Positions 37,235 to 45,043 of a DNA stretch of 64,000 nt are shown here, piece by piece. Each line of letters begins with the position of its first letter. Positions within the stretch are counted from its first letter, which is position 1. The notes under the pieces were generated by a model. It had not been told where the DNA came from and searched no databases. It worked only from the letters and a program-made list of their open reading frames with translations. The DNA is from Pseudohongiella sp. O18 (lineage in GTDB: Bacteria; Pseudomonadota; Gammaproteobacteria; Pseudomonadales; Pseudohongiellaceae), in contig NZ_JAJSAR010000002.1 in assembly GCF_021729085.1 (NCBI RefSeq), forward strand, positions 372,001-436,000, read 5' to 3'. Made by a program: the position numbers and the translations under genes.

Positions 37235-37728
37235 GCCGCCACCTTGGCTTTCTGTTCGGCCTCGGTTACGGCCTTGATGTTGAGCAGGTAGTAAATCGCT
37301 GCATCACGCTCTTCGTCAGTCAGCTCTGTGCGCGGATTGAGAAGGCCGACGCTGAACACAATGCTCCCGTGACGCGGCCCGTATCCGTACTCACAATCGC
37401 ATCGCTGCTCGCCGAATCCTGAGTAGATTTTTACGCCGTGAAACCTTTTGGCCATGTGCTGACACCCAGCAGCAAGATCAGAGATCGCCGAGCTTACAAC
37501 CGAGTCTCGTCCCTGAGTGGGCTGGTAAACGCCTCCAATCGAAAGAACCTTCCTGGCAAGATCAATAGTCGAGATATTCAGGCCGGAATTGGAAATTGCC
37601 AGCTTTGTCCTAAGGTCGCGAAGCTCTGAGTCCACAGATTCTATTGCGGCTTTGTGTTCCTTTATCAGCCGTTCGCGATCTGACTTGCGCTGGTCTATCT
37701 TTGAAATAATTTCTGCAAGCATCATCAT
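37231..37728 (-). CDS. Hypothetical phage protein, coiled coil
   Basis: 165 residues. Three consecutive ATG codons (37728, 37725, 37722) follow GAGAGGGA; the second has the best spacing. N-terminal coiled coil (about residues 5-50), then RCDCEYGYGPRHGSIVFSVGL. No recognised family. Confidence 0.65.
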   Translation of the reverse strand: MMMLAEIISKIDQRKSDRERLIKEHKAAIESVDSELRDLRTKLAISNSGLNISTIDLARKVLSIGGVYQPTQGRDSVVSSAISDLAAGCQHMAKRFHGVKIYSGFGEQRCDCEYGYGPRHGSIVFSVGLLNPRTELTDEERDAAIYYLLNIKAVTEAEQKAKVAA

Positions 37729-37814
37729 CCATTCCCTCTCAGTTAATTTCGTGCGCCCCAGCGGTAGCACACTGGCACGGCTTCCCGTCTTTCCGGGCCG
37801 TCTTGGGGACTCGG

Positions 37815-39470
37815 TTAGAAGTTGCCCGCCAGTTTTCGGCTGGCCCGCTCAAGGTCGATGTTGCCAATCCACTCGATCACCTTGAATTCATGGACACGGA
37901 AATGCAGTGCCAGCACCTCAATTATTTCGTCGTCAGTTGGGCGCGTTTTTACTTCCGCGATATCCAGGGTCGTAGTCTTGGGAAACTCGGCAGCGGGCTT
38001 GGACGCCTCAGTATCTGGCACCGATCGGACAGGTTTACGCTCATCTGAATTTGGTATTCCAGTCTGTGCTACAGCATCAGCCTGGCGCTGTTTCTCGCGC
38101 TCCTGGGCGGCAACACGATCAGCTTCCTCCTGCTCTTTGCGGCGCTGATCGGCGGCTTTGCGCTCAGCCAGCTCATCGATGCGCTTTTGCTCTGCAGCCT
38201 TGTGATCGTCAACACGTTTGTCGACCAGCAACTGCAGGTGATCATGCGGTTTGTCGACCAACTGCTGCTTATCTGCGAACAGGAACTGATATTCAGAGCC
38301 GTAGCTGTTGATGATCTTTAGTGACTCTCGGATGTGGTCGCGCTTTTCATTCAGCGCGATCTTGGCCTTTGCCAGTTCGTCGTCAACAGCGCCACGAAGG
38401 CTTTCCAGTGTTCGCTTGTTTTTGATCGCAGCTGAGAAGTCAGGCGCAGCGACTTCGATGCGAACCGGGTGAAATTCCTTGTTGGCCTCATCAAGTGCGG
38501 ACTGGAATGCGGTACGGCCCTTCGTCACCAGACTGGCGCGAATCTGCTCTTTGCGCTCTGCGACCAGCTTGCTCAATGCCAGACGCTTTTTGCGCATCGC
38601 TTCCTTGATGTCGTCCAGTGATCGGAACAGCTCTTCGATGCTGGATGTCTGAGCCAGCGCAGCCTTTTTCACGACCTCGATTTCTTTCTCGGTTTTGTCG
38701 CAGAATTTGACTGCTTCCTCAGCATTGGCGAAATCCTGATCGGTTTGCAGATCAGTGTTTATGCCGTTGATGAAGTCCAGCGCAGCAGATCGGAACACTG
38801 GCAGGTTGGATGATTGAACCTCGCCGACCAGGCTGACGCGCAAGGCAGGGAATGAGTCAATCGGTTCAGCTTCTGGCTTTGCCGGGATCACTTCGTGTTC
38901 GTAGTTTTCCAGATCCTTTTCAAACTGCGACCAACCACGGATAAGCTCAAGATCACGGCCTTGCACGGCTCTATATTCCAGCATCTCGCGCTTCTCGCGA
39001 GTGCCGTCAGACACCACAAAATAAATCACATCAATGTCAGGATTCACCAGCATCTGATGTTCGAGCTGCCAGTAATACTCAGGCGGCAATTCTTTATTGC
39101 GCACCGCTTCGGCAAGCTGCTCATTCCACAGCTTGTGTTCAAAGCCGATGTTCTCCAGCATGGTCAGGCCGTCATATGAGGCAGCGTAGCGACCGCAATC
39201 AGATACACCTGATACTGGGTACAGTTCTTCGCCGATGTCCTCTTCGAGCAGTGAGCGGGCCTGCGCTTCAGTCTCATGGCCTTTGTCGAACAGGCGCTGA
39301 ACAAAATCACTGTATTCACGATCACCATAGCCAGCCTTTGCCGCCAGCAATTCATTGCGGCGCATCTTTGAGCTGGCAGCCATCATGACGGGCGCCTCAG
39401 AGGCGTTAAAACGCTGTCGGCGGTTGGCCAGCCACTCTTCAGAGCCTTGGATAAGATTTGTATGTTTCAT
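37815..39470 (-). CDS. YqaJ/lambda-exonuclease-type recombination nuclease
   Basis: 551 residues. The N-terminal ~200 residues match the YqaJ nuclease: QGSEEWLANRRQRFNASEAP, the catalytic D/E region around YAASYDGLT and IGFEHKLW, then YYWQLEHQMLVN. The second half is an unusual long coiled coil rich in Glu/Lys/Gln (about residues 270-480) and a small C-terminal domain. It directly follows recT, forming a two-component recombination system. The extension may mediate oligomerisation or partner binding. Confidence 0.85.
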   Translation of the reverse strand: MKHTNLIQGSEEWLANRRQRFNASEAPVMMAASSKMRRNELLAAKAGYGDREYSDFVQRLFDKGHETEAQARSLLEEDIGEELYPVSGVSDCGRYAASYDGLTMLENIGFEHKLWNEQLAEAVRNKELPPEYYWQLEHQMLVNPDIDVIYFVVSDGTREKREMLEYRAVQGRDLELIRGWSQFEKDLENYEHEVIPAKPEAEPIDSFPALRVSLVGEVQSSNLPVFRSAALDFINGINTDLQTDQDFANAEEAVKFCDKTEKEIEVVKKAALAQTSSIEELFRSLDDIKEAMRKKRLALSKLVAERKEQIRASLVTKGRTAFQSALDEANKEFHPVRIEVAAPDFSAAIKNKRTLESLRGAVDDELAKAKIALNEKRDHIRESLKIINSYGSEYQFLFADKQQLVDKPHDHLQLLVDKRVDDHKAAEQKRIDELAERKAADQRRKEQEEADRVAAQEREKQRQADAVAQTGIPNSDERKPVRSVPDTEASKPAAEFPKTTTLDIAEVKTRPTDDEIIEVLALHFRVHEFKVIEWIGNIDLERASRKLAGNF

Positions 39471-40261
39471 TATGATTGCGCTCCTTCAGTTTCAGTGACG
39501 GGGGTCAGGTCGAGAATCGCCTGGCGCTGGCCCTCGGTAAGCACCGCTTTGCTGCTCACGGTGTCGATGATCTGTTGCGGAGATTTCTTGCCAGACTCGA
39601 TGATCTGTTCCCATTTGGGGAAGTTCGTGTTGAAATCCTCATCGGAGTAGAACGGCAATTCATCTCGCTTTGCGCTACCTTGCTGCTGGCGCGGATTCAA
39701 TTCGACCTCCGCCTGCAGCTCATCCACGGTGTAGACGCCGAGAATCGCGCCCGGAGCATATTGGCGGGTCCAGTTTTTCAACTGGAGATAGCCAAGCTGC
39801 TGCTTCTTGTTGGTTTTCCAAAGTGGTGAATTTTTGGTGGTGACATCAGCTATGCAAAGCCACTCGTTCCATGTGATTTCATTCTCGCCGCGCAGGATTG
39901 CGCCAACTCTGCAGCACAGCGCATCGCCTTCGCCTTGGTATTCGTAGTGAAACCGGCCCTTGATAGCGCCACTGGCAGAGACAACGGCATTGACCAGCTG
40001 AGCCTCATAGCCCAGCTTGCCATTGACCAGGTGAGTCTTTTGCGCAACAGCAAAGGGGTTCATGCCCCATTGCATCGCCTGCATAATCACAGCAAGGCAG
40101 TCGCCCGGTGATTTAAGGTGATCCGGCACCGTCACGCGGCTTTCAGACATTGTTTTAGCCAGAGACATCATGCTCTGGATGCTTGTCGGGTCGAGTACGA
40201 GCGCTGTCGTGCTTTCGCGGTCGCCTCTGTATTCCTGCAAATCTGTTACTGTCTCGTTCAT
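39470..40261 (-). CDS. recT: RecT family single-strand annealing protein
   Basis: 263 residues. Characteristic region AVIMQAMQWGMNPFAVAQKTHLVNGKLGYEAQLVNAVV, then WNEWL and KNWTRQYAPGAILGVYTVDEL. Works with the downstream exonuclease to recombine linear phage DNA. The genes overlap by a few bases. Confidence 0.92.
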   Translation of the reverse strand: MNETVTDLQEYRGDRESTTALVLDPTSIQSMMSLAKTMSESRVTVPDHLKSPGDCLAVIMQAMQWGMNPFAVAQKTHLVNGKLGYEAQLVNAVVSASGAIKGRFHYEYQGEGDALCCRVGAILRGENEITWNEWLCIADVTTKNSPLWKTNKKQQLGYLQLKNWTRQYAPGAILGVYTVDELQAEVELNPRQQQGSAKRDELPFYSDEDFNTNFPKWEQIIESGKKSPQQIIDTVSSKAVLTEGQRQAILDLTPVTETEGAQS

Positions 40262-40296
40262 GATCCTTGTCCCTCGTTTATTGGTTGCTACTTCGA

Positions 40297-40512
40297 TTAG
40301 CCGTTGATCAATTTCTGCCGAGTCTGCTGCACCTTGCGGAACGTCTTTTTCAGATCGGTGGCGCAGGCCGGCACATAGTCAAAATCTGGATCGGTCAGGC
40401 GCTTTGTCGGCATCGTCACGCGCAGGGCTTTGATGTCGCCCGGCTCGCTGGCTGGGGCGACAGGCTTCTTGCCACCCAGGATTCGTGCAAGGTCAAACTC
40501 GAATCTGTTCAT
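40297..40512 (-). CDS. Hypothetical phage protein
   Basis: 71 residues, basic, no recognised family. Overlaps the upstream gene by 20 bp in the same operon. Confidence 0.6.
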   Translation of the reverse strand: MNRFEFDLARILGGKKPVAPASEPGDIKALRVTMPTKRLTDPDFDYVPACATDLKKTFRKVQQTRQKLING

Positions 40513-40846
40513 GTGATGCCTCCGGCATTTTCAGGGCGCCCACTTTGTAGAGCGCAACCACAGCTTTGTGTAAGGCGAACGACGCCTCGATGTGTCGGTT
40601 AATCTCCGGCGTGTCCACGATTGCCAAGCAGGCGCTCAGCGTTTCCGCTCGCCGATCCGCTGGCACTCTCCAGTTGGCTGGATCGCTGTCGAGAATCGCG
40701 CTGATGCCAGCATCAGGGCCGTCGATCCATCGGCCAAAAACCTCGAAGCCGTCAATGGCCTTCACCCTGAATGCGGACCACTCGCCCGTTGATGCGTTGC
40801 TCAGGGATTCGTACACTTCTTCCGGCTTCAGGGTCAGCTCGCTCAT
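40493..40846 (-). CDS. Hypothetical phage protein
   Basis: 117 residues. WSAFRVKAIDGFEVFGRWIDGPDAG suggests a small beta domain; helical C-terminus. Adjacent to recT; function unknown. Confidence 0.65.
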   Translation of the reverse strand: MSELTLKPEEVYESLSNASTGEWSAFRVKAIDGFEVFGRWIDGPDAGISAILDSDPANWRVPADRRAETLSACLAIVDTPEINRHIEASFALHKAVVALYKVGALKMPEASHEQIRV

Positions 40847-41118
40847 ACCTCACCCTTCCTGATCTTCTCAGCAGCCCGATAGGACACATCAACCACATCC
40901 CAAAAGCAGCCCCAGACTTGCGGGGGAATCTCGACCAGCTTGCCGGTATCGCAATCGGTCGCCTGAATCGTTACCGCTTCGCTGTGGCGGACAGTGACAA
41001 CAATCTCGACGTTGTATGTCTCGCGCTCGGTGAGCTTTGCAGTGCCGTTTACTGGTTCCTCGCAGGGTGGCTGCAAATCGTCGTAACGGGCCTGACAGAT
41101 GCGTAGTGCTGCGCTCAT
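40843..41118 (-). CDS. Hypothetical phage protein
   Basis: 91 residues, soluble, beta-rich centre (YNVEIVVTVRHSEAVTIQATD). ATGA overlaps on both sides. No recognised family. Confidence 0.65.
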   Translation of the reverse strand: MSAALRICQARYDDLQPPCEEPVNGTAKLTERETYNVEIVVTVRHSEAVTIQATDCDTGKLVEIPPQVWGCFWDVVDVSYRAAEKIRKGEV

Positions 41119-41210
41119 AGAATCGCCCTCGCTGTTTCAATGGTGGCCGCAATCAGGAGCCAGCTACCCATGATGTAAACCAACACTCGACGTGATGTTT
41201 CAAGATTCAT
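41115..41210 (-). CDS. Small membrane protein, 31 residues
   Basis: MNLETSRRVLVYIMGSWLLI then AATIETARAIL: one predicted transmembrane helix. Its start overlaps the stop of the HTH gene and its stop overlaps the next ATG, both as ATGA, so it is probably translated. Function unknown. Confidence 0.5.
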   Translation of the reverse strand: MNLETSRRVLVYIMGSWLLIAATIETARAIL

Positions 41211-41545
41211 GACGCCTCCCGAATTCTCACAATGCGCACCGTCCGTGCGACTCGGTTGTATCGCATCTGCTCGTCACCGCCGCCCAGCAGTGTCAAAAAG
41301 CACAGTGCAATGGCAGGTATGTACTTCAGATAGCCGCGCCTGAAGCCCTCGGCAACTGCTGCTGTGATGTTGGGTGCATCAAGTTTCCAGAACAGGTTGT
41401 TACGGGCAGATTTCACGTTTTCAGTGCCGCAATTCATCTTTCTGGCACTGGCTTTGATGCTGCAACCCTCAGCAGCGTGCAGCAGTGCCGCACCTTCCCG
41501 CCGGGGCAGTCTGTTGGCTGCTTCTGTGTTCAATACCAAGTGCAT
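41207..41545 (-). CDS. LuxR-type HTH protein, first gene of the leftward operon
   Basis: 112 residues. LPRREGAALLHAAEGCSIKASARKMNCGTENVKSARNNLFWKL has the layout of a GerE/LuxR C-terminal HTH. A hydrophobic stretch (YIPAIALCFLTLLGG) follows, possibly one membrane segment. No receiver or sensing domain. First gene after the left promoter, so the earliest regulator in this operon. Confidence 0.65.
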   Translation of the reverse strand: MHLVLNTEAANRLPRREGAALLHAAEGCSIKASARKMNCGTENVKSARNNLFWKLDAPNITAAVAEGFRRGYLKYIPAIALCFLTLLGGGDEQMRYNRVARTVRIVRIREAS

Positions 41546-41646
41546 TTCCAGTCCCTCATCTTGTTTTTCAGCCGCCCTGGGTGGCTCAACCCTTTAAGCA
41601 GTTCTCGCGGGCCTTCTCGGATACCTGCGGGGTGGCTGATGGTTAT

Positions 41647-41697
41647 AGATTAGGCGCGCCTAACTTATATGTCAAGAATAAAATTAGGTAAACCTAA
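41647..41697 (-). promoter_or_regulatory. Left early promoter with two repressor operators
   Basis: Reading leftward: TTGACA (41675-41670), 17 bp, TAATCT (41652-41647). Operator TTAGGCGCGCCTAA (41650-41663) fills the spacer and overlaps the -10; a second operator TTAGGTAAACCTAA (41684-41697) sits upstream. Both are perfect palindromes and match those at the CI/Cro switch. Confidence 0.8.
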
Positions 41698-41699
41698 CT

Positions 41700-41971
41700 C
41701 TGGCGAAATAGTGCGGTTTTTGCGAAGAGCGCATTAGCCATTTGGGTAGGTGACGTAGATTTAGGAGGTGATTAGATTTATGGGTTGAAAAGCTTAAGTT
41801 ATGGATCTGCCTGTTATTTGTGAATACTGGGCGGAAACTCTCAATATTAGTATTTGCGTGGGTTTTGTGTAGGGCGTGGATGTTAGGGGTGTAACAGTGT
41901 ATTCGTGGCAACACTGTTAAAATTGTTGAATAAGGTAGTGCAACTAATATATAGTTGCAGAAAACGGTACG
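41700..41971. other. Intergenic region between left promoter and hicA
   Basis: AT-rich 270 bp without a supported gene. Contains an inverted repeat AACAGTGT (41893-41900) / ACACTGTT (41911-41918) and the hicA promoter at its right end. Confidence 0.5.
41923..41958 (+). promoter_or_regulatory. hicAB promoter with autoregulatory-type palindrome
   Basis: TTGTTG (41923-41928), 16 bp, TAATAT (41945-41950). The -10 lies within the inverted repeat GCAACTA-ATATA-TAGTTGC (41940-41958), a good candidate for binding by the HicB ribbon-helix-helix domain. Confidence 0.55.
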
Positions 41972-42241
41972 GTGATACGTTTGGCAACTGGTAAAAAGCT
42001 GCTAGAAAAGTTGAAGGATAATCCTAAGCTCGTATTTTCGTGGCGTGAGTTATGTGCAATTTTGTCCTATTTGGGTTACCAAGACATTCCCTCAAAGAAG
42101 GGAAGCTCGTCATATCGATTCGTCCATCGCGATACAAAACACATTATTTTGTTGCATAGAACACATCCTCAGAAGGATGTGGTGATAGGCGCGCGCAATG
42201 ACGTTATAAAAGCACTGAAAGAAACTGGAGTATTACCATGA
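41972..42241 (+). CDS. hicA: HicA-type toxin (mRNA interferase)
   Basis: 89 residues, GTG start with a weak ribosome-binding site. KLVFSWRELCAILSYLGYQDIPSKKGSSSYRFVHRDTKHIILLHRTHPQKDV has the dsRBD-like HicA pattern, with the RFVH and LHRTHP elements of the subfamily. HicA toxins cleave mRNA. The gene order toxin then antitoxin, with a 4-bp overlap, is classical for HicAB. Confidence 0.85.
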   Translation: MIRLATGKKLLEKLKDNPKLVFSWRELCAILSYLGYQDIPSKKGSSSYRFVHRDTKHIILLHRTHPQKDVVIGARNDVIKALKETGVLP

Positions 42242-42711
42242 CTAAGACATTGACACACAAAGGTTACTTAGGAACCGTTGAGTGTGACTTTGAGGGGATG
42301 TGCTTACACGGCAAATTGCTATTCGTGAACGATGTTGTTAGCTACCAGGGCGATACAGTCCCTGAAATCGAGAAAGCATTTAAGGATGCGGTTGATGAAT
42401 ATCTGGAGCTTTGTCAAGAAATAGGTCGAGACCCGGACAAGCCATTTACTGGCAGCTTTAACATTCGAATAAAGCCAGAGCAGCATAGAGCTCTGGCGGT
42501 TAGATCGGCGAATTCCGGCGAGTCTATCAACCACATTGTGGCCCAAGCTATTTATCATCACCTTAATGGTGGGCGCAAATCTGGGGATGTTCACTACCAC
42601 TATACGTACTATAACGTTCCGACTCAGCCTAGCGAGAAGCCGCAATTCTCTGACACGAAGATAGAGTTTGATAGGAAAACAGGTGGTTCCAGCGCGAGTG
42701 CAAAGTTATGA
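42238..42711 (+). CDS. hicB: HicB-type antitoxin with C-terminal extension
   Basis: 157 residues. N-terminal HicB fold (YLGTVECDFEGMCLHGKLLFVNDVVSYQGDTV, EIEKAFKDAVDEYLELCQEIGRDPDKPF), then a ribbon-helix-helix (FNIRIKPEQHRALAVRSANSGESINHIVAQAI). After that come about 45 residues rich in aromatics and Ser (HYHYTYYNVP), longer than usual. This tail could be a chaperone-addiction sequence, given the SecB-like gene that overlaps by 4 bp. Confidence 0.85.
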   Translation: MTKTLTHKGYLGTVECDFEGMCLHGKLLFVNDVVSYQGDTVPEIEKAFKDAVDEYLELCQEIGRDPDKPFTGSFNIRIKPEQHRALAVRSANSGESINHIVAQAIYHHLNGGRKSGDVHYHYTYYNVPTQPSEKPQFSDTKIEFDRKTGGSSASAKL

Positions 42712-43175
42712 AAACCGGCTTTATAGACAATTTGCTGCTTGTTGAAAAGAGTCTTTGCTTGGTCGATATCGAGCAACTGTCTGAAAAGGCCGAAACAGTG
42801 GCAGTAAGAATTGGCTTTATGATTAAAGATGAAGACGAGCTGTGCTCGGCGAACGTTGGGGATAAACTGGAGTATGTTGTAGGTGTTAGGGTTCAGATGG
42901 CCGACGCGGATCATGAGTTCGACCCCGAGTCTTCAATTACTGATGACGACCCAGAGTTGCTTTTTCGGGCAGAGGTTCGTTTCAGACTGGTGTTGTCAGT
43001 AACAAAGAAGATAGAGTGTGACGACCCCATGCCCAAAGCCTACACTGCGGAAATAATGTCATTAGTCTACGATGATATCCGCGTTACACTGGAAGATATT
43101 TTCAATAAATCTCAATATCGTGGTTTCTATTTGCCAGTTGACTTCCGGACTGCCCTTAAGAGCGCTGAAGGTTGA
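42708..43175 (+). CDS. SecB-like chaperone of a toxin-antitoxin-chaperone module (putative)
   Basis: 155 residues. The pattern of beta strands (VAVRIGFMIK, YVVGVRVQM, LLFRAEVRFRLVLSV) followed by an acidic loop and a C-terminal AEIMSLVYDDIRVTLEDIF...GFYLPVDF resembles SecB (PYARE...LAPVNF) and the mycobacterial TAC chaperone Rv1957. The resemblance is visual and distant. The gene overlaps hicB by ATGA and has no other partner, which fits a three-gene TAC operon. It could instead be an unrelated third component. Confidence 0.5.
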   Translation: MKTGFIDNLLLVEKSLCLVDIEQLSEKAETVAVRIGFMIKDEDELCSANVGDKLEYVVGVRVQMADADHEFDPESSITDDDPELLFRAEVRFRLVLSVTKKIECDDPMPKAYTAEIMSLVYDDIRVTLEDIFNKSQYRGFYLPVDFRTALKSAEG

Positions 43176-43287
43176 TCGCTTTCGTCGCGCGATCAGCCCC
43201 GCTAAATTTCGAAAATAAGTGGCAAGGAGCCGCAGCATAATCTTAAATATAGCTATACCCAGCAGGAAGCGAAGCCGCTGAGTCAAT

Positions 43288-43307
43288 CCCGCCCCGAGAG
43301 GGGCGGG
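43288..43307. terminator. Hairpin between convergent TAC module and nuclease gene
   Basis: CCCGCCCC-GAGA-GGGGCGGG, a perfect 8-bp GC stem in the 145-bp convergent gap; likely bidirectional terminator. Confidence 0.6.
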
Positions 43308-43320
43308 TTACCCTTTCCAT

Positions 43321-44538
43321 CTAATTGTCTGTCACCCTTAGCGGCAATGGTGCGCCGGTATAGACAAAGTCCCCGCCCTCGGTTGCATATCCGATAAACA
43401 GATTCATGACCAACTCATCATTCAGGGCGCCTGTGAAAACAGAGACCTCTTGGCTCTGCCGAAGATAAACATCGTCTTGGAAAGGCACCAGGGACGCCAC
43501 ATCACCATTGAAAGGCGTGAAACGACCAGCTGGATCAATAGAGAACAGCCCAGCAGGGATGTCTGCAACCAGGAAAATATCGAACCGCTGCCCAATATGC
43601 GCCCGATCTGGAAGTACAGACACCGTAATCTGAATTTGATCTGATGGCGAAACCTGTGAGCTATAGGCGCACTGGCTGAGTTTTCGCACGCCAAGGCCAA
43701 AAACAGCGGAGGATGATTGGCGCTTAATCTCGTCCCAGCCAGCTGATTCAAGTCGAGAGCCAGCCGAAATAGGGGCCCCGAGGACAGCCTCAATGGCTTC
43801 ACGCTCCGCGCTATCAATCTCAAGACCATATCGCCTTTTAACTTCCATCCAGTTCTTCACATAGTCGCAGCGATGGCTGGCGTTTGTCGGTAGCCATTCT
43901 GCGGGATCCCTAGCACCTTTAGACCGGTTTGCGCTGGCACTGACGGCAATCAGGGCTTTGGATAGAACCAGATCATTGGCAAATGCTTCGCGCCTGCCTG
44001 CATCCCAGCTATAGGCGCCACTGTTGTGAGCCTCCTGCAGCGGAACCATGTGATCGATATCCAAATCGCTCGGATCAGTGTAATTAACGCCAGTGTATGG
44101 GTCTAGCCACAGGCCTGCGACGACAGTGCAGCCGTCAGCGCTCAACGTCGCTGGTACGATACTCTCGATCAGTAGCACCTCGTGTCGTGCATTTCGGCAG
44201 TTGCTGTCAGCATCAACCCAGTGACGGTATAGATCGCGATCATAGGGAGGGGACACTGCGCCCTTGTCGCCAGTCGTCGGGTTAGATGGGCTCGTGGGGC
44301 CTGTGGGGCTTGTAGGTGTCGTAGGGGTGGTTGGGCTTGATCCCAACTCCCTAAGCATCGCATCTTTAGAGGGGAAAGACCGCCCAGCAAATCGGCCTTG
44401 GTGGCAGTGGTAAGTCCCAGTCGCCGTTTGATTGTGGCAACCGTATGAGTCGAGACCGCCGCCATGTGCGCACGCCAGCGCCGGGAACACTATTATCAGA
44501 ATCGTCAGGAATTTCCAGAAACGTAAGTATCTGCCCAT
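43321..44538 (-). CDS. Secreted YHYH / HNH (DUF1524-like) nuclease
   Basis: 405 residues. Signal peptide to about ALACA; then DSYGCHNQTATGTYHCHQG, the YHYH-type metal motif; a Thr/Pro/Ser linker (about residues 68-92); and a His-Asn-His type nuclease region with DIDHMVPLQEAHNSGAYSWD and NRSKGARDPAEWLP, as in GmrSD-type DUF1524 and secreted HNH nucleases. The C-terminal ~110 residues are a beta-rich domain (IGYATEGGDFVYTG). Located in the lysogeny region on the same strand as the repressor, so probably expressed from the prophage. Confidence 0.8.
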   Translation of the reverse strand: MGRYLRFWKFLTILIIVFPALACAHGGGLDSYGCHNQTATGTYHCHQGRFAGRSFPSKDAMLRELGSSPTTPTTPTSPTGPTSPSNPTTGDKGAVSPPYDRDLYRHWVDADSNCRNARHEVLLIESIVPATLSADGCTVVAGLWLDPYTGVNYTDPSDLDIDHMVPLQEAHNSGAYSWDAGRREAFANDLVLSKALIAVSASANRSKGARDPAEWLPTNASHRCDYVKNWMEVKRRYGLEIDSAEREAIEAVLGAPISAGSRLESAGWDEIKRQSSSAVFGLGVRKLSQCAYSSQVSPSDQIQITVSVLPDRAHIGQRFDIFLVADIPAGLFSIDPAGRFTPFNGDVASLVPFQDDVYLRQSQEVSVFTGALNDELVMNLFIGYATEGGDFVYTGAPLPLRVTDN

Positions 44539-44650
44539 AGCTCAGCTCGCTTTTGTGATTTTAATTATTGTGCGGCTTGAGTCTATAAGGTTTCTCGGGC
44601 ACAGATCATTGCCCAAATGGGTGTGTATTGAGTTGCCAGTAGCTGGACCT

Positions 44651-44992
44651 TTAGTCGCAGCGAGCACGCCCTATGCGCTCCCAACGGCCATCTCTAGCCA
44701 GAATAGCGATATCAATAACCTGAACTTCGACGCCCCGAATAGAAAAATCTGAATTCAGCACCTGGCAAACATAGCGAGCGAATCCCGAGCGATCGGTTCC
44801 ATCATTGATCATGCCGACCCTGAAAACTGATTCGCTGGCCCAGATTGCATCCCTCACAGAAGGCTCATCATCGCCTTTGAAGTAGGCGAGGGCGCGGGTT
44901 TGGGCTGGATCTGGCTGGTAGCTTTGAGCTAAGCCGAGCGCCGGGGGAAGTAGAGTGACGAGCAACAATGCAACGATTGGTAAGGCTTTCAT
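44651..44992 (-). CDS. Small secreted protein
   Basis: 113 residues with a signal peptide (LLPPALGLAQ). Two cysteines (YVCQVL and ARCD) could form a disulfide. No recognised family. Lies between the nuclease and the repressor; a possible lysogenic-conversion gene. Confidence 0.7.
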   Translation of the reverse strand: MKALPIVALLLVTLLPPALGLAQSYQPDPAQTRALAYFKGDDEPSVRDAIWASESVFRVGMINDGTDRSGFARYVCQVLNSDFSIRGVEVQVIDIAILARDGRWERIGRARCD

Positions 44993-45043
44993 ATCAGCTC
45001 CTTTTGCTGGGTGGCAGACTGTTCCGCCACATTTCCTTGTCTT

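Noticed and set aside
41684..41914. 76-codon minus-strand ORF between the operators and hicA
   Set aside because: It covers a phage operator and promoter elements, has no ribosome-binding site and an unusual composition.
43321..44538. Homing endonuclease of the phage
   Set aside because: It has a signal peptide and a linker and sits in the lysogeny region, which fits a secreted nuclease better than a homing enzyme.
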